Shown here piece after piece: positions 45,801-52,571 of a stretch of 64,000 nucleotides of DNA. The stretch covers positions 40,171-104,170 of the forward strand of contig CALMZP010000045.1 of the NCBI GenBank assembly GCA_937870635.1, written 5' to 3'. The position numbers and the translations under genes are program-made. The first letter of the stretch is position 1. Every line of letters begins with the position of its first letter. Below the pieces are notes generated by a model. That model was not told the DNA's origin. It made no database searches and was given only the letters and a program-made list of their open reading frames with translations. Origin of the DNA: an uncultured Acidobacteriota bacterium (GTDB lineage Bacteria > Acidobacteriota > Thermoanaerobaculia > Gp7-AA8).

Positions 45801-48800
45801 GCTCGAGTCCGGCGTTGATCGGAGCGACCGCTTCGACATCGCTCTCAGCGGATGTTCCGAGCGGCAGTTTCGGATGGTACGTAACGGCGCGACTGCAGCA
45901 GTCGTGCAACCCGCAGCGGCTCACATCGGCCGAGGTGCGGGCGATCACGGTGGTGCCCGCGACGAATTGCCCGACACTTGCGCCAGCGCTCGTCAGTCCG
46001 GCTAACGGCGCCACTCCGTTCTCGCCGGTCCTCTTCGACTGGACGGGCGTTCCTGAGGCCATCGGCTATCGAGTGATGGTCAGCCTCGCCGGGCTCCCTC
46101 CGATCGAGCTCGATTCGACGGACGGCGATACCACCGACCTCATCGCCGAAGTCCCGGTCGGCGCGGTGAGCTGGTGGGTGGAAGCGATCTACCCGGGATG
46201 TCCGCCGGTGGCCTCTACGATCGGCGAGTTCCGCGTGGAGCTGGAAGACTGCTCGAAGCACGAGCGCGCGCGCCTCATCTCGCCGTCGGACAACGCGGTC
46301 GCCGACTCGTCGGCGGTGACGTTCTCGTGGGGCGCTGTCGACGGTGCGGACGGTTATGCGGTCTGGGCCGTCCTGGAGGACGGTCCATCGAAGATCGGAG
46401 AGACGCTCGGCGCGACGTCGCTCATCGCGGTCGTTCCCTTCGGGCGCCGCGAGTGGTACGTCGAGACGCTGTTCGAGGGTTGCCCTTCGACCGAGTCGGA
46501 CCACCGCTTCCTGGTGGTGCCGGCATCGGCGAACTGCAGTACGACACCGCCCGAGCTGACGGGACCTGCTGCCGGTGCGACCGTCTCCTCACCGCACGTC
46601 ACGTTCACCTGGTCGAGCGTCTCCGGAGCCGTGCTGTACGAGATCTGGCTGTCGGTCGGCGGCGGTGCAGAAGCACTCATCGGCCGCACCACCGCCTCCT
46701 CGATCGCTACTGAAGTTCCTGCCGGTGCGATCACGTGGTTTGTCCGCGCGCGGCTGAACGGTTGTCCAAACGTCGATTCGGCACGGCGCGAGCTGCGATA
46801 CGAGCCTCCCACGGGCTGCAGCACGATGGTTCCGATGCCGCTCCTGCCGATGGACGACGGCCGGCCCATCACCTCACCCGTCGCGTTCCGATGGACGGCC
46901 GTTCCCGGCGCAGCGCAGTACAAGCTCTACCTCGGTCGCGGCGCCAGCGGAGTGTTCGAACTCAAAGCCACGACGTCTGTTCCCGAAGCAAACGGGATCG
47001 TCGTGTCGAACGGCGAATCGCGCTGGTTCGTCGAGGCCATCTTCAACGGATGTCCCTCCACGCGATCCTCGAACAGTCGCTTCGTCGCGGTGCCGATTCC
47101 CACTTCCTGTATCGACCTCGCGGCGCCTGTCATCTCACTCCCCGGCCAGATCTCCGCCGGTACTCCGTACACCGTTCAGTGGACCGCCGTTCCGGGTGCC
47201 GAGTCCTACCTCCTGACGGAGTTCATCGGATCGACGGCGCGCACCATGACGATCAACGGTCAGAGCGCACAGTTCATCTACAACAACCAGAGCAGCGACG
47301 GGCACATGTACGTGTATCGCGTTCGGGGCGTCGACCAGGATTGCGATCCTCCGCGCGAAGGAGCCCTCTCCACCGAGCTCGGAATCAGCATCCTTCCGGA
47401 GCGGTCACCGGAATCGTCGGCGCTGGTCGGTTCGCAATCGACCGTGCAGCACACCATTACCATCGGCGCTGAGCGGGCCGGGCAGACGTTTGTCGCGTCC
47501 GGGAGCCAGCCGTGGATCACCATCGCTCCGTCAACGGGTGTCGTGCCCGGCGGCGGGATCGACCTCGTCGCCACGGCCGACGTCACCGGCCTGCCACTTG
47601 GCACGAGCATCGGGACGGTGAGCATCACATTCGGCGGAGGCGCCGGCAGCCGTCAGGTCACGACCGCCACGGGCCCGGTGACCACTCCGATCTCCGTCAG
47701 CCTCGTCACTCCGGTCACGCCGACGCCGAAGTCGACGCCGCCTCCGGACGCTCTCATCATTCCCGCCGTCGCTCACGCGGACGGCATCAACGCGCAGTTC
47801 CGTTCGGATGTCCGCGTCAGCAACACCTCGCCACAGGTGATGAAGTACCAGCTGACGTTCGTGCCCAGCGGCGAGACCGGTATCACCCAGGGGCGTCAGA
47901 CCACGCTCGACATCGAGCCCGGCCGCACCATCGCCCTCGATGACGTTCTGCGCAGCTGGTTCGGTACCGGCGACTCCAGCATCCTCGGAACGCTCGAGAT
48001 CCGTCCCCTGACGCAGTCGAACAGTGCCACATCGAGCGCAGCCACGCGCGGAGTGCCGAACTTCGTCACCTTCGCCTCCTCGCGTACGTTCAATCAGACG
48101 CCCAGCGGAACGTTCGGCACTTATATCGCCGCGATTCCGTTCGCGAACTTCATCGGACGCTCGACCGATTCGGCGAAGAGCGTCCTTTCGATGCAGCAGA
48201 TCGCGCAATCGGGCGTCTACCGCTCCAACCTCGGCTTCGTGGAAGGCTCGGGCAATCCAGCCGAGCTGCTCGTCTCGGTCTTCGCGTCGAACGGAACGAA
48301 GGTCAGCGACTTCCCGGTTTCGCTCACCGGCGGCCAGCATCTGCAGATGAATTCATTCCTCGCCGAGCGCGGGATCCAGCTCGACGACGGGCGTCTGGAA
48401 GTTCAGGTCACGTCTGGAACCGGAAGAGTCACGTCCTACGCCTCGGTCGTCAACAACGCCACGGGTGACTCTCTGGTTGTCACGCCGACCACGCTCGGGC
48501 AGACGACATCGACCAGGTACGTCCTTCCTGGGGTCGCTGAGCTTTCCGGCGGCGTCGTCTGGCAGACGGACATGCGCCTCTTCAATGCCGGCGCAGAGCC
48601 GGTGACGGCAACATTGACGTTTCAATCGCTGAATGGTTCTCCGCAACAGCAGGCGTCTGTTCAGCTCGCGGCGGGTGAGGTCAAACAGCTCGACCGCGTT
48701 CTGGCCACACTCTTCGGCGTCGCCAACGACGGCGGCGCGCTGCACATCACTACCGAGAGCGAGAGCAAGCTGATCGCGACGGCGCGCACGTTCCGGCCTG

Positions 48801-49189
48801 CCGGCGATGGCGCAAACTTCGGTCAGTTCATCCAGGCCGTCACGCCCGAACAGGCAATCGCCCTCGGCTCCCGCCCTCTTCAGCTGCTGCAGGTCGAGGA
48901 ATCATCGCGGTTCCGCTCGAACGTCGGCATCGCCGAAGTGAGCGGCCGTTCCGCGAAAGTCGAGCTCACCGTAATTCCACCGGACTCCAAGGTGTCCGCA
49001 AAGATCGAAGTCGATCTCGCGGCCAATCAGTTCCGCCAGCTCAACTCGCTGCTTTCGGCTATCGGCCTTCGAGATACGCACAATGCCCGCGTCACCGTAA
49101 AGGTGACCGCCGGTCAGGGACGAGTGACGGCATATGCTGCAACGATCGACGCATTGACGCAGGACCCGACGTTCATCCCGGCGCAGTAG
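36836..49189 (+). CDS. Giant secreted modular repeat protein (about 4117 residues)
   Basis: Start ATG 36836 gives a 22-residue signal peptide ending VASA; an upstream ATG at 36788 has no signal. In order: an NWNPNGVPASGD opening; eight beta-rich repeats of about 203-219 residues (marker LNNAGTFDIQSDQG), coded about 37.2-42.2 kb; a GGTMKPGLSPGTLSI autotransporter-like turn; two DUF11 domains (about 42.7-43.4 kb); a right-handed beta-helix region (43.4-44.2 kb); four Ig/PKD-like units with GPTTFC...LWSNGATTQSITV; about six fibronectin-like units (45.7-47.4 kb); a BACON-like unit; and two to three C-terminal IIPAVAHADG-type units. No LPXTG, PEP-CTERM or barrel anchor is visible. It is probably an adhesin or matrix protein. 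Confidence 0.9.
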   Translation: MQHVRTIVLALALLGLADVASAVTKQWTNAGGTGNGLWTDPLNWNPNGVPASGDTVEIGASLSGGNCTLSTSTTVAGLTILNPGTPPTLTVTGVTLTVSGATSVAAGTTLSATSGASVNLNGGGSSSGQFSSGASSIIAFAGGFTANAGSGFTGSGEFRITSGLFVVPAAASVTIPNLKFSGGYLSGAGTVTLTGAAVWSAGSMGESTQPGGTTIVDSAATLTLPGGGYTYLEQRTLTNNGTIIYTTPSQYLTIQAVSTVNNAGTFDIQSDQLIYIGGAGPNVFSNTGTLQKSLGAGTAAVHARLDNSGTVASTSGTLSLVGGGSSTAAFSAGAGSAIEFASNYTIGAGSTFTGAGGFQVSFGNLVVPAAAAVTIPNFSILNGSSYLSGAGTVTLTGAATWAGGYMGHPSSPGGTTIVDAAGTLTISGSGGYATLDQNRTLTNNGTIDYTAPSLYLSIYNGSTLNNAGTFNIATDQQIYAAGSGPNVINNTGTLQKTSGGATSFLYPQLTNSGTVATIAGTISINGGGASSGAFSAGAGTNIDFASTYTANAGSSFGGAGNYRLNNGNLVVPGAASISIANLAIMTSGSYLSGAGTVTLTGAVTWTAGSMGIASAPGGTTIIDPGATVAINGSYTYLDQARTLTNNGTINYTPTGSYLSIYNGSTLNNAGTFNIQNDQGIVSAGTGTNSFNNSGTLQKTAGSGTSTITALLNNTGSLTSSAGELALNGGGTHSGAFSAGTGAILTFGGGTHAIGATSTVSAAGVIRFSGGTADIAGTYNVAGTTRVSGGTARFNAAASTAVLELSGGDLGGTGTFTVMTSGTWSGGYMSGPGTTVVDAGAALTMGGSSTYSYLASARVLTNNGTFVYAPAPYYLSQYGGSTINNAGLFDVQTDQGIVISGAGNVFNNSGTLRKSGTAGASNFGVAVNNTGLVDVLTGTLSLQGGGTASGTFTFAVSTAANLDFASTYTVSSGGTFSGPGNFRIINGNLVVGAAATTIPNLSILAGGSYLSGSGTVTLTGTATWAAGYMGHSSNPGGTTIIDSTATLNMTNGSYKYLDQGRTLTNNGTINYNVPSYYLSINNGSTLNNAGTFDIQSDTGVSWSGAGSVFNNSGTLQKTGGTGTSDFTVRVNNTGSVSVSSGTLSFNGGGTHSGVFTPAATGTVRFGGGTHASAGGTYSGPGTFAFTGGDVTLSGTTIYNATSTQVTGATVVINVNGTTVALAQSGGYLGGTGTFTITGSATWSGGTWGEPSNPGGTTVIDPGVTVLLNGASTYSYLGYGRTLNNNGTITYTAPAYYLNFYLGGTLNNAGTFELQTDQGLVQSGTGNLFSNAGTLQKTVGTGVAIISVPLNNTGSVIVSAGTLSLNAGGTHSGSFSATAPGTMQFGGGTHSSSAGAYGGTGTTLFSNGNVTLSGTTTYSAAATQVTSGTAVLNVNGSTVSLNQSGGYLGGTGTFTITGSATWSGGTWGEPSNLGGTTVINPGVTVLLNGASTYSYLGYGRTLNNNGTITYTAPAYYLNFYVGGTLNNAGTFDMQTDQGILASGTGNLFSNTSVLQKTAGTGVSTISVPLNNSGSVLASTGTLSLSGGGTHSGSFNATAPGAVQFNGGNHSSPSGSYAGTGLFLFSSGNVLLSGTTTYNSAATRVTNGTAVFNVDATTSSLEQTGGYLGGTGTFTIAGSATWSGGTWGEPVNTGGTTVIDPAAAVLLDGSSTYSYLGYGRTLVNNGSITYSAPTYYLTFYQGGTLNNAGTIDVMTDQGFAVSGSTNQLNNSGTFRKSAGAATSTFSVPFANSGLVEALGGISAFNGGYTQTAGLLTLNGGGVSSTTPLNIQGGIVGGTGTIAATVSNSGGTMKPGLSPGTLSISGNYSQGTAGALEIEIAGAASSDLLAISGTATLDGSLSVLNIGGYTPANGAGFQIVSYSTRSGDFATKAGLSYVGGAYTYNLNATDITLTAGSTADVTVAKTAPGTVAINQTFDYTIVVSNLSSIDAATDVTLTDDLSAAGVVLNSITPPPGWTCAGTTTVTCTTTLLGASSSASFTFNVTAPSSNGSITNTASVASVNEPASNNTNNSSAATTSVVAIQADVSVTVTSIGSTTAGNPIVYTLSAVNAGPVAATNVVVTASIPPGVTAVSFTTAPSTSCAPSGLNVVCTFTSIAAGGSANITISSTAADGGSMTVKASASASEPDPNTANNSGSSTTIVTGSNTLVVRVIADSGSSSLRQALMDVQNGVCVVPCTITFAIPGAGPHAIAPLSALPSGTSSNVTIDGATQPGYSGAPLIQLDGSGLASGVSGLQIFGNNWTVRAIALHSVPAYGIFFSGGSGHTVVDNYVGTNGSIDLGNQYDGLLFGNGSASNTIRGNVISGNGGGIRIFGASSGNLIAANLIGVGADGSTPVPNANYGILFQTSATGTVGGLTPADSNTIASNGAQGVLIETGISGVEILGNSFSANGGLAIDDGAGTGAPPTPSIASAELSGGNLHVTLSADGTAASGTSALRVELYQADSLASAEGSQLLATVCRTGNLLTNAIITVPASSTVPGTPIVATATPYSGTSCSGITGNTSEFSAAVAAAACTPPAVTIAASGPTTFCAPGTVTLTANPAGLTYLWSTGATTQSITVSATGNYTVTATNALGCAASASQSVTVNPVPATPVVTASGPTTFCTGGSVTLTAPASASYLWSNGATTQSITVTASGSYGVTVSSPSGCSASSAPVSVTVNPLPPAPTITASGPTTFCQGGSVTLTASAGSSWLWSNGATTQSITVISGGNYSVTIADGNGCTSTSAPTPVTVTSPPIVRISGPSSMCGAGTATLTVEGSGISSVTWSTGATTTSITVAPTSTTTYSAVVVTGSCTTTVSHTITVSNAGPPLSISAPASVPALSAGNVASVPGGTTESYSWSIFNGTITSGQGTPAITFTAGASGAVTLNVTMESSGCPSNGTTTIAIESCATVPPSLISPAPGIASAQSPVTFVWSAVAGAIDYEVWRVVPGSSPALIGATASTSLSADVPSGSFGWYVTARLQQSCNPQRLTSAEVRAITVVPATNCPTLAPALVSPANGATPFSPVLFDWTGVPEAIGYRVMVSLAGLPPIELDSTDGDTTDLIAEVPVGAVSWWVEAIYPGCPPVASTIGEFRVELEDCSKHERARLISPSDNAVADSSAVTFSWGAVDGADGYAVWAVLEDGPSKIGETLGATSLIAVVPFGRREWYVETLFEGCPSTESDHRFLVVPASANCSTTPPELTGPAAGATVSSPHVTFTWSSVSGAVLYEIWLSVGGGAEALIGRTTASSIATEVPAGAITWFVRARLNGCPNVDSARRELRYEPPTGCSTMVPMPLLPMDDGRPITSPVAFRWTAVPGAAQYKLYLGRGASGVFELKATTSVPEANGIVVSNGESRWFVEAIFNGCPSTRSSNSRFVAVPIPTSCIDLAAPVISLPGQISAGTPYTVQWTAVPGAESYLLTEFIGSTARTMTINGQSAQFIYNNQSSDGHMYVYRVRGVDQDCDPPREGALSTELGISILPERSPESSALVGSQSTVQHTITIGAERAGQTFVASGSQPWITIAPSTGVVPGGGIDLVATADVTGLPLGTSIGTVSITFGGGAGSRQVTTATGPVTTPISVSLVTPVTPTPKSTPPPDALIIPAVAHADGINAQFRSDVRVSNTSPQVMKYQLTFVPSGETGITQGRQTTLDIEPGRTIALDDVLRSWFGTGDSSILGTLEIRPLTQSNSATSSAATRGVPNFVTFASSRTFNQTPSGTFGTYIAAIPFANFIGRSTDSAKSVLSMQQIAQSGVYRSNLGFVEGSGNPAELLVSVFASNGTKVSDFPVSLTGGQHLQMNSFLAERGIQLDDGRLEVQVTSGTGRVTSYASVVNNATGDSLVVTPTTLGQTTSTRYVLPGVAELSGGVVWQTDMRLFNAGAEPVTATLTFQSLNGSPQQQASVQLAAGEVKQLDRVLATLFGVANDGGALHITTESESKLIATARTFRPAGDGANFGQFIQAVTPEQAIALGSRPLQLLQVEESSRFRSNVGIAEVSGRSAKVELTVIPPDSKVSAKIEVDLAANQFRQLNSLLSAIGLRDTHNARVTVKVTAGQGRVTAYAATIDALTQDPTFIPAQ
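37200..42230 (+). repeat. Eight tandem coding repeats in the giant gene
   Basis: The marker for AGTFDIQSDQ or its variants recurs near 37630, 38240, 38850, 39490, 40100, 40760, 41417 and 42074, so units are about 610-660 bp. The last three units share an exact 657-bp period (for example the GGYLGGTGTFTI codons at 40504, 41161 and 41818). Between them the protein is nearly constant while third codon positions differ often. Confidence 0.85.
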
Positions 49190-49224
49190 ATACGGAGGAT
49201 GACGTGATCATGGCTGCCGCACTC

Positions 49225-49914
49225 CTACAGCAGGCTCGCCGCCGCCTGATCGAGGAACCACCACGACTGCTCCTCCCCGGCCATCGCCCGCGTCACCGGG
49301 TGGTCGACGCCTCGGGCGACATCGCGGATGACCGGCGCCTTCGACTCACCCGCCGCCAGCACGATCCGGACCTTTGCGGCCTGGATCACGGGCAGCGTGA
49401 GCGTGACGCGCCACTGTTCGAGCCGGGGAACATAAACCGCGGCGGCGATGTGATCGCGCACATCGAGTACCGGAGTTCCCGGAAAGAGCGATGCCGTGTG
49501 GCCGTCCTCGCCGATTCCGAGCGTGACGATGTCGAGCGCGTTCAGACCGAACGAGTGCCATTGCGCCTCGAACTGCCGCGCCGTCTTTGCGGGGTCGCCG
49601 AGGTCCGTGTCGAAGTCGAGGAAACGGTGGGACGGCGAAACGCCCTGGTCGAAGAGGGTGGCCCGGATCATGCGCGCGTTCGACTGCGGGTCATTCGAAG
49701 GAACGTATCGCTCGTCGACCACGACCCAGGTGATCGCATGTGCGGCGAGAGACTCGCACATCGGAGAACTGCCCAGCAGCTCGTAGAGCGGCCGCGGCGT
49801 GGAGCCGCCGGAAATTCCTACCGACAGATGATCCTGTGCCCGCGCCTTCTGTTCGATGAGACGCGCGAGCGCTGTCACCGCGTCAGCCGCCGTGTCGAAA
49901 ATCCGCAGGTTCAC
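49225..49914 (-). CDS. pgl: 6-phosphogluconolactonase
   Basis: A protein of 229 residues from GTG 49914, which overlaps the OpcA stop (GTGA). Family motifs are LSVGISGGSTPRPLYELL, WVVVDERYVPSNDPQSNARM and TLGIGEDGHTASLFPGT. It hydrolyses 6-phosphogluconolactone in the oxidative pentose phosphate pathway. It is the last gene of the zwf-opcA-pgl operon, all three joined by four-base overlaps. Confidence 0.94.
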   Translation of the reverse strand: MNLRIFDTAADAVTALARLIEQKARAQDHLSVGISGGSTPRPLYELLGSSPMCESLAAHAITWVVVDERYVPSNDPQSNARMIRATLFDQGVSPSHRFLDFDTDLGDPAKTARQFEAQWHSFGLNALDIVTLGIGEDGHTASLFPGTPVLDVRDHIAAAVYVPRLEQWRVTLTLPVIQAAKVRIVLAAGESKAPVIRDVARGVDHPVTRAMAGEEQSWWFLDQAAASLL

Positions 49915-50948
49915 GACGCCAGCCTCATTGCAATCGGAAGGACCCGAACGAACACCCCGTCGGCATCCGGACGCTCGAGCTGGCGAATGAGAAGGTCGTC
50001 GATCTTTCGCGGCGCGATGCGCGTCACGGAGTCGAGATGACTCTCGGCGGCCGGCCACGATCCAAGGAGCACGTGACGGTCCGCATCGAACGCGACCGCT
50101 GCTTCGCCGCCATCATCGAAAGCAATGATGACGCGGAGCAGTGATCCGGAATCGGCAGGATGCTTCTCGATCTCGAAGTGGTGCGTCACACTGGCCGGAT
50201 CGTAACCCGATTGCGCCGCAAGCCACGCGGCGTAGAGCAAGGACTGTGCGGTTCTTCCGAAGACCTCCCCTTCATCCGTGGAGACGATTCGCACCGCACG
50301 GATCCGCCGCAGCCGGGCGCGCATGTCGGGAGGGTCGAACAGCGCCGCGGTGGCGACCCGCCACTCTTCGAGGCGCACCCAGTTCAGATCGGCCGGCGTG
50401 GTGCGCGTCAGCTCGGCGATCCGGAGTACCAGCGCCAGGTCGTCGACCGAACGGAACTGGGCCGAGTCGACGATCAGACGCTCCGCCGCCTCGAACAGGT
50501 TCTCGACGTACTCATGCTCCGTCGTTGGCAGATGTCCGAGCCACCAGACTGCGACGGGCATGTCGGGGATCAGGAGCGCGTTGACCAGCGGTGGTACCCG
50601 ATCCACGAACCGTCCGCCCGCGACGATGGCTACCTCCTCGGAACAGATCTGTTTCTCTCCGCCGACCATGTGGCAATTCGCACTGATCCACGAGGCGATG
50701 TCGTCGGGCACGCCTGGCTCAGCGCGCACGACGATCGTCCGCTGCGGGACGGTCGCCGCCACGCGGCTCAAGACTTCGCTCGCGTATGTATGGTCTCGGG
50801 CCTTCCACGTGTGAGCGATGACATTCCAGAGGGCTGCGCGGGTGACCGCGTCGTCGCCCTGAGCGTGCTCACCCCGCCACAGCTCCGCCAGGCTTTTCTC
50901 GATGGAGCCGTAGTTGACGCGGACCTCTTCGGCGGGCGGAGCCGTCAC
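49911..50948 (-). CDS. opcA: Glucose-6-phosphate dehydrogenase assembly protein OpcA
   Basis: A protein of 345 residues from GTG 50948, overlapping the zwf stop. OpcA landmarks include SLAELWRGE near the start, RTIVVRAEPG, CSEEVAIVAGG, VNALLIPDMPVAVWWLG and VDSAQFRS. In cyanobacteria and actinobacteria OpcA activates Zwf, often in a redox-controlled way. The gene order zwf-opcA-pgl supports the call strongly. Confidence 0.92.
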   Translation of the reverse strand: MTAPPAEEVRVNYGSIEKSLAELWRGEHAQGDDAVTRAALWNVIAHTWKARDHTYASEVLSRVAATVPQRTIVVRAEPGVPDDIASWISANCHMVGGEKQICSEEVAIVAGGRFVDRVPPLVNALLIPDMPVAVWWLGHLPTTEHEYVENLFEAAERLIVDSAQFRSVDDLALVLRIAELTRTTPADLNWVRLEEWRVATAALFDPPDMRARLRRIRAVRIVSTDEGEVFGRTAQSLLYAAWLAAQSGYDPASVTHHFEIEKHPADSGSLLRVIIAFDDGGEAAVAFDADRHVLLGSWPAAESHLDSVTRIAPRKIDDLLIRQLERPDADGVFVRVLPIAMRLAS

Positions 50949-52474
50949 GGCCTTCTCCAGTGGCGTCCGTCGCGTGCGAGAAGTTCTTCGGCCGCGTCTG
51001 GTCCCCACGTGCCGGCCGCGTAAGGATGCGGACCCGTTCCGCTGCTCTCCCATGACTTCAGGAGAGGATCGAGCCATGCCCACGCCGTCTCGACTTCATC
51101 GCGGCGCGCGAACAGCGTCGAATCGCCGAGCATCGTCTCGAGCAGGAGCCGTTCGTAGGCTTCCGGAGGCTCTGCCCCGAACGAGGTCGCGTATCGGAAC
51201 TCCATCGTGACCGGGGCCGTGCGAACGGTGGGGCCCGGAAGTTTCGAGTCGAACTTCAGCGAAATCCCTTCGTCCGGCTGAATCCGGATGGCCAGCACGT
51301 TCGAATGCGTCCGCATCGTCCGGCTGAACAGCGGGAACGGCGCCTGGCGGAAATGGATGGAGATGTCCGTCACACGCTTCGGCAGTCGCTTGCCCGCGCG
51401 GAGGTAGAACGGCACGTCGGCCCAGCGCCAGTTGTCGATGAAGACTTTCAACGCGGCAAACGTCTCCGTGCGTGATTGGGAATCGACGCGTTCCTCGCTC
51501 CGGTACGCCGCCGCATGGTCGCCGAGGACGGAGCCTTCGGTGTATTGACCGCGCACGGCGAGGTCGCCTTCATGACCTCCGGGGAACTCGCGGAGGGCCC
51601 GCAGGACTTTCACCTTTTCGTCGCGCACGGCATTCGCTTCGAACGCGACCGGCGGCTCCATGGCCACGAGCGAGAGAAGCTGCAGCATGTGGTTCTGGAT
51701 GATGTCGCGGGTAATTCCAGCGGTCTCGAAGTAGCCGCCGCGCTTTTCGACGCCGATCGACTCCGCCACGGTGAGCTGCACGTGATCGACGTACTGGCGG
51801 TTCCAGAACGACTCGAAGATCCCGTTGCTGAACCGGAAGACGAGGAGGTTCTGAACGGTCTCCTTGCCGAGGTAGTGGTCGATGCGGAAGATCTGACGCT
51901 CGCGGAAGGTGCCGACCGCGACGCGATTGAGGTCCTCCGCGGTCTGGAGATCTCTGCCGAACGGCTTTTCGATGATCACCCGCGTGAAGGGGCCCGGTGT
52001 CTCCGGATCGTGCACCATGCCTTCGGCGCCAAGGATGGTCGAGACCGTGGGGAAAAATTGAGGAGGGACGGCGAGATAGTAGATGCGACGGCCGCCGGTC
52101 CCTCGCGTCCGATCGCATTCGGCGAGTTTCTCGCGAAGACGGACATAACCGTCACGCTCCGTGAACTCACCCGACACATAGAAAAGCCCTCGCGCGAAGT
52201 TCTCCCAGACCGCGTCGTCCACGGGGCGGGTACGCGCATGCGCGTCGCATGCCTCGCGCATCGCGGCGCGAAAAGCCTCGTCGGTGAATTCAGGCCGGGC
52301 GTATCCGACGATGGTCTGACCCGCGGGAAGGAGTCCTTCGCTGGCCAGCGAGTAGAGCGCAGGAATCAGCTTGCGCTGCGTGAGGTCGCCGGATGCGCCG
52401 AAGATGACGAGACAGGACGCGTCAGGAACGCGCTCCTGTTCGAGGCCTTCTCGCAGGGGATTGGCGGATGTCAT
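50945..52474 (-). CDS. zwf: Glucose-6-phosphate 1-dehydrogenase
   Basis: A protein of 509 residues, the normal length. ATG 52474 was chosen because sequence further upstream in the same frame is repeat DNA. The Rossmann motif LVIFGASGDLTQRKLIPAL, the IIEKPFGRD loop and the substrate signature RIDHYLGKETVQNLLVFRF are intact. It oxidises glucose-6-phosphate to the lactone, making NADPH. It is first in the operon with opcA and pgl. Confidence 0.96.
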   Translation of the reverse strand: MTSANPLREGLEQERVPDASCLVIFGASGDLTQRKLIPALYSLASEGLLPAGQTIVGYARPEFTDEAFRAAMREACDAHARTRPVDDAVWENFARGLFYVSGEFTERDGYVRLREKLAECDRTRGTGGRRIYYLAVPPQFFPTVSTILGAEGMVHDPETPGPFTRVIIEKPFGRDLQTAEDLNRVAVGTFRERQIFRIDHYLGKETVQNLLVFRFSNGIFESFWNRQYVDHVQLTVAESIGVEKRGGYFETAGITRDIIQNHMLQLLSLVAMEPPVAFEANAVRDEKVKVLRALREFPGGHEGDLAVRGQYTEGSVLGDHAAAYRSEERVDSQSRTETFAALKVFIDNWRWADVPFYLRAGKRLPKRVTDISIHFRQAPFPLFSRTMRTHSNVLAIRIQPDEGISLKFDSKLPGPTVRTAPVTMEFRYATSFGAEPPEAYERLLLETMLGDSTLFARRDEVETAWAWLDPLLKSWESSGTGPHPYAAGTWGPDAAEELLARDGRHWRRP

Positions 52475-52478
52475 GCTG

Positions 52479-52550
52479 ATTTTGGATTTTGGATTTTGGA
52501 TTTTGGATTGACGCGGGGCCAGATCCAAAATCCAAAATCCAAAATCGAAA
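52479..52550. repeat. Seven-base-unit inverted repeat (island 8)
   Basis: TTTGGAT repeated four times (52479-52510) faces ATCCAAA units (52522-52550) around an 11-nt centre. It lies exactly between the divergent starts of zwf and the thiolase gene. Confidence 0.85.
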
Positions 52551-52555
52551 ATGAG

Positions 52556-52561
52556 TATATT
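52556..52561 (+). promoter_or_regulatory. -10 box just before the thiolase gene
   Basis: TATATT ending 10 nt before ATG 52572, directly after island 8. Confidence 0.45.
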
Positions 52562-52571
52562 CTCGGCCGCG

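Noticed and set aside
52475..52528. N-terminal extension of zwf through the TTTGGAT repeat
   Set aside because: The added residues only translate the heptamer repeat (KIQNPKSKI); the family begins near the ATG at 52474.
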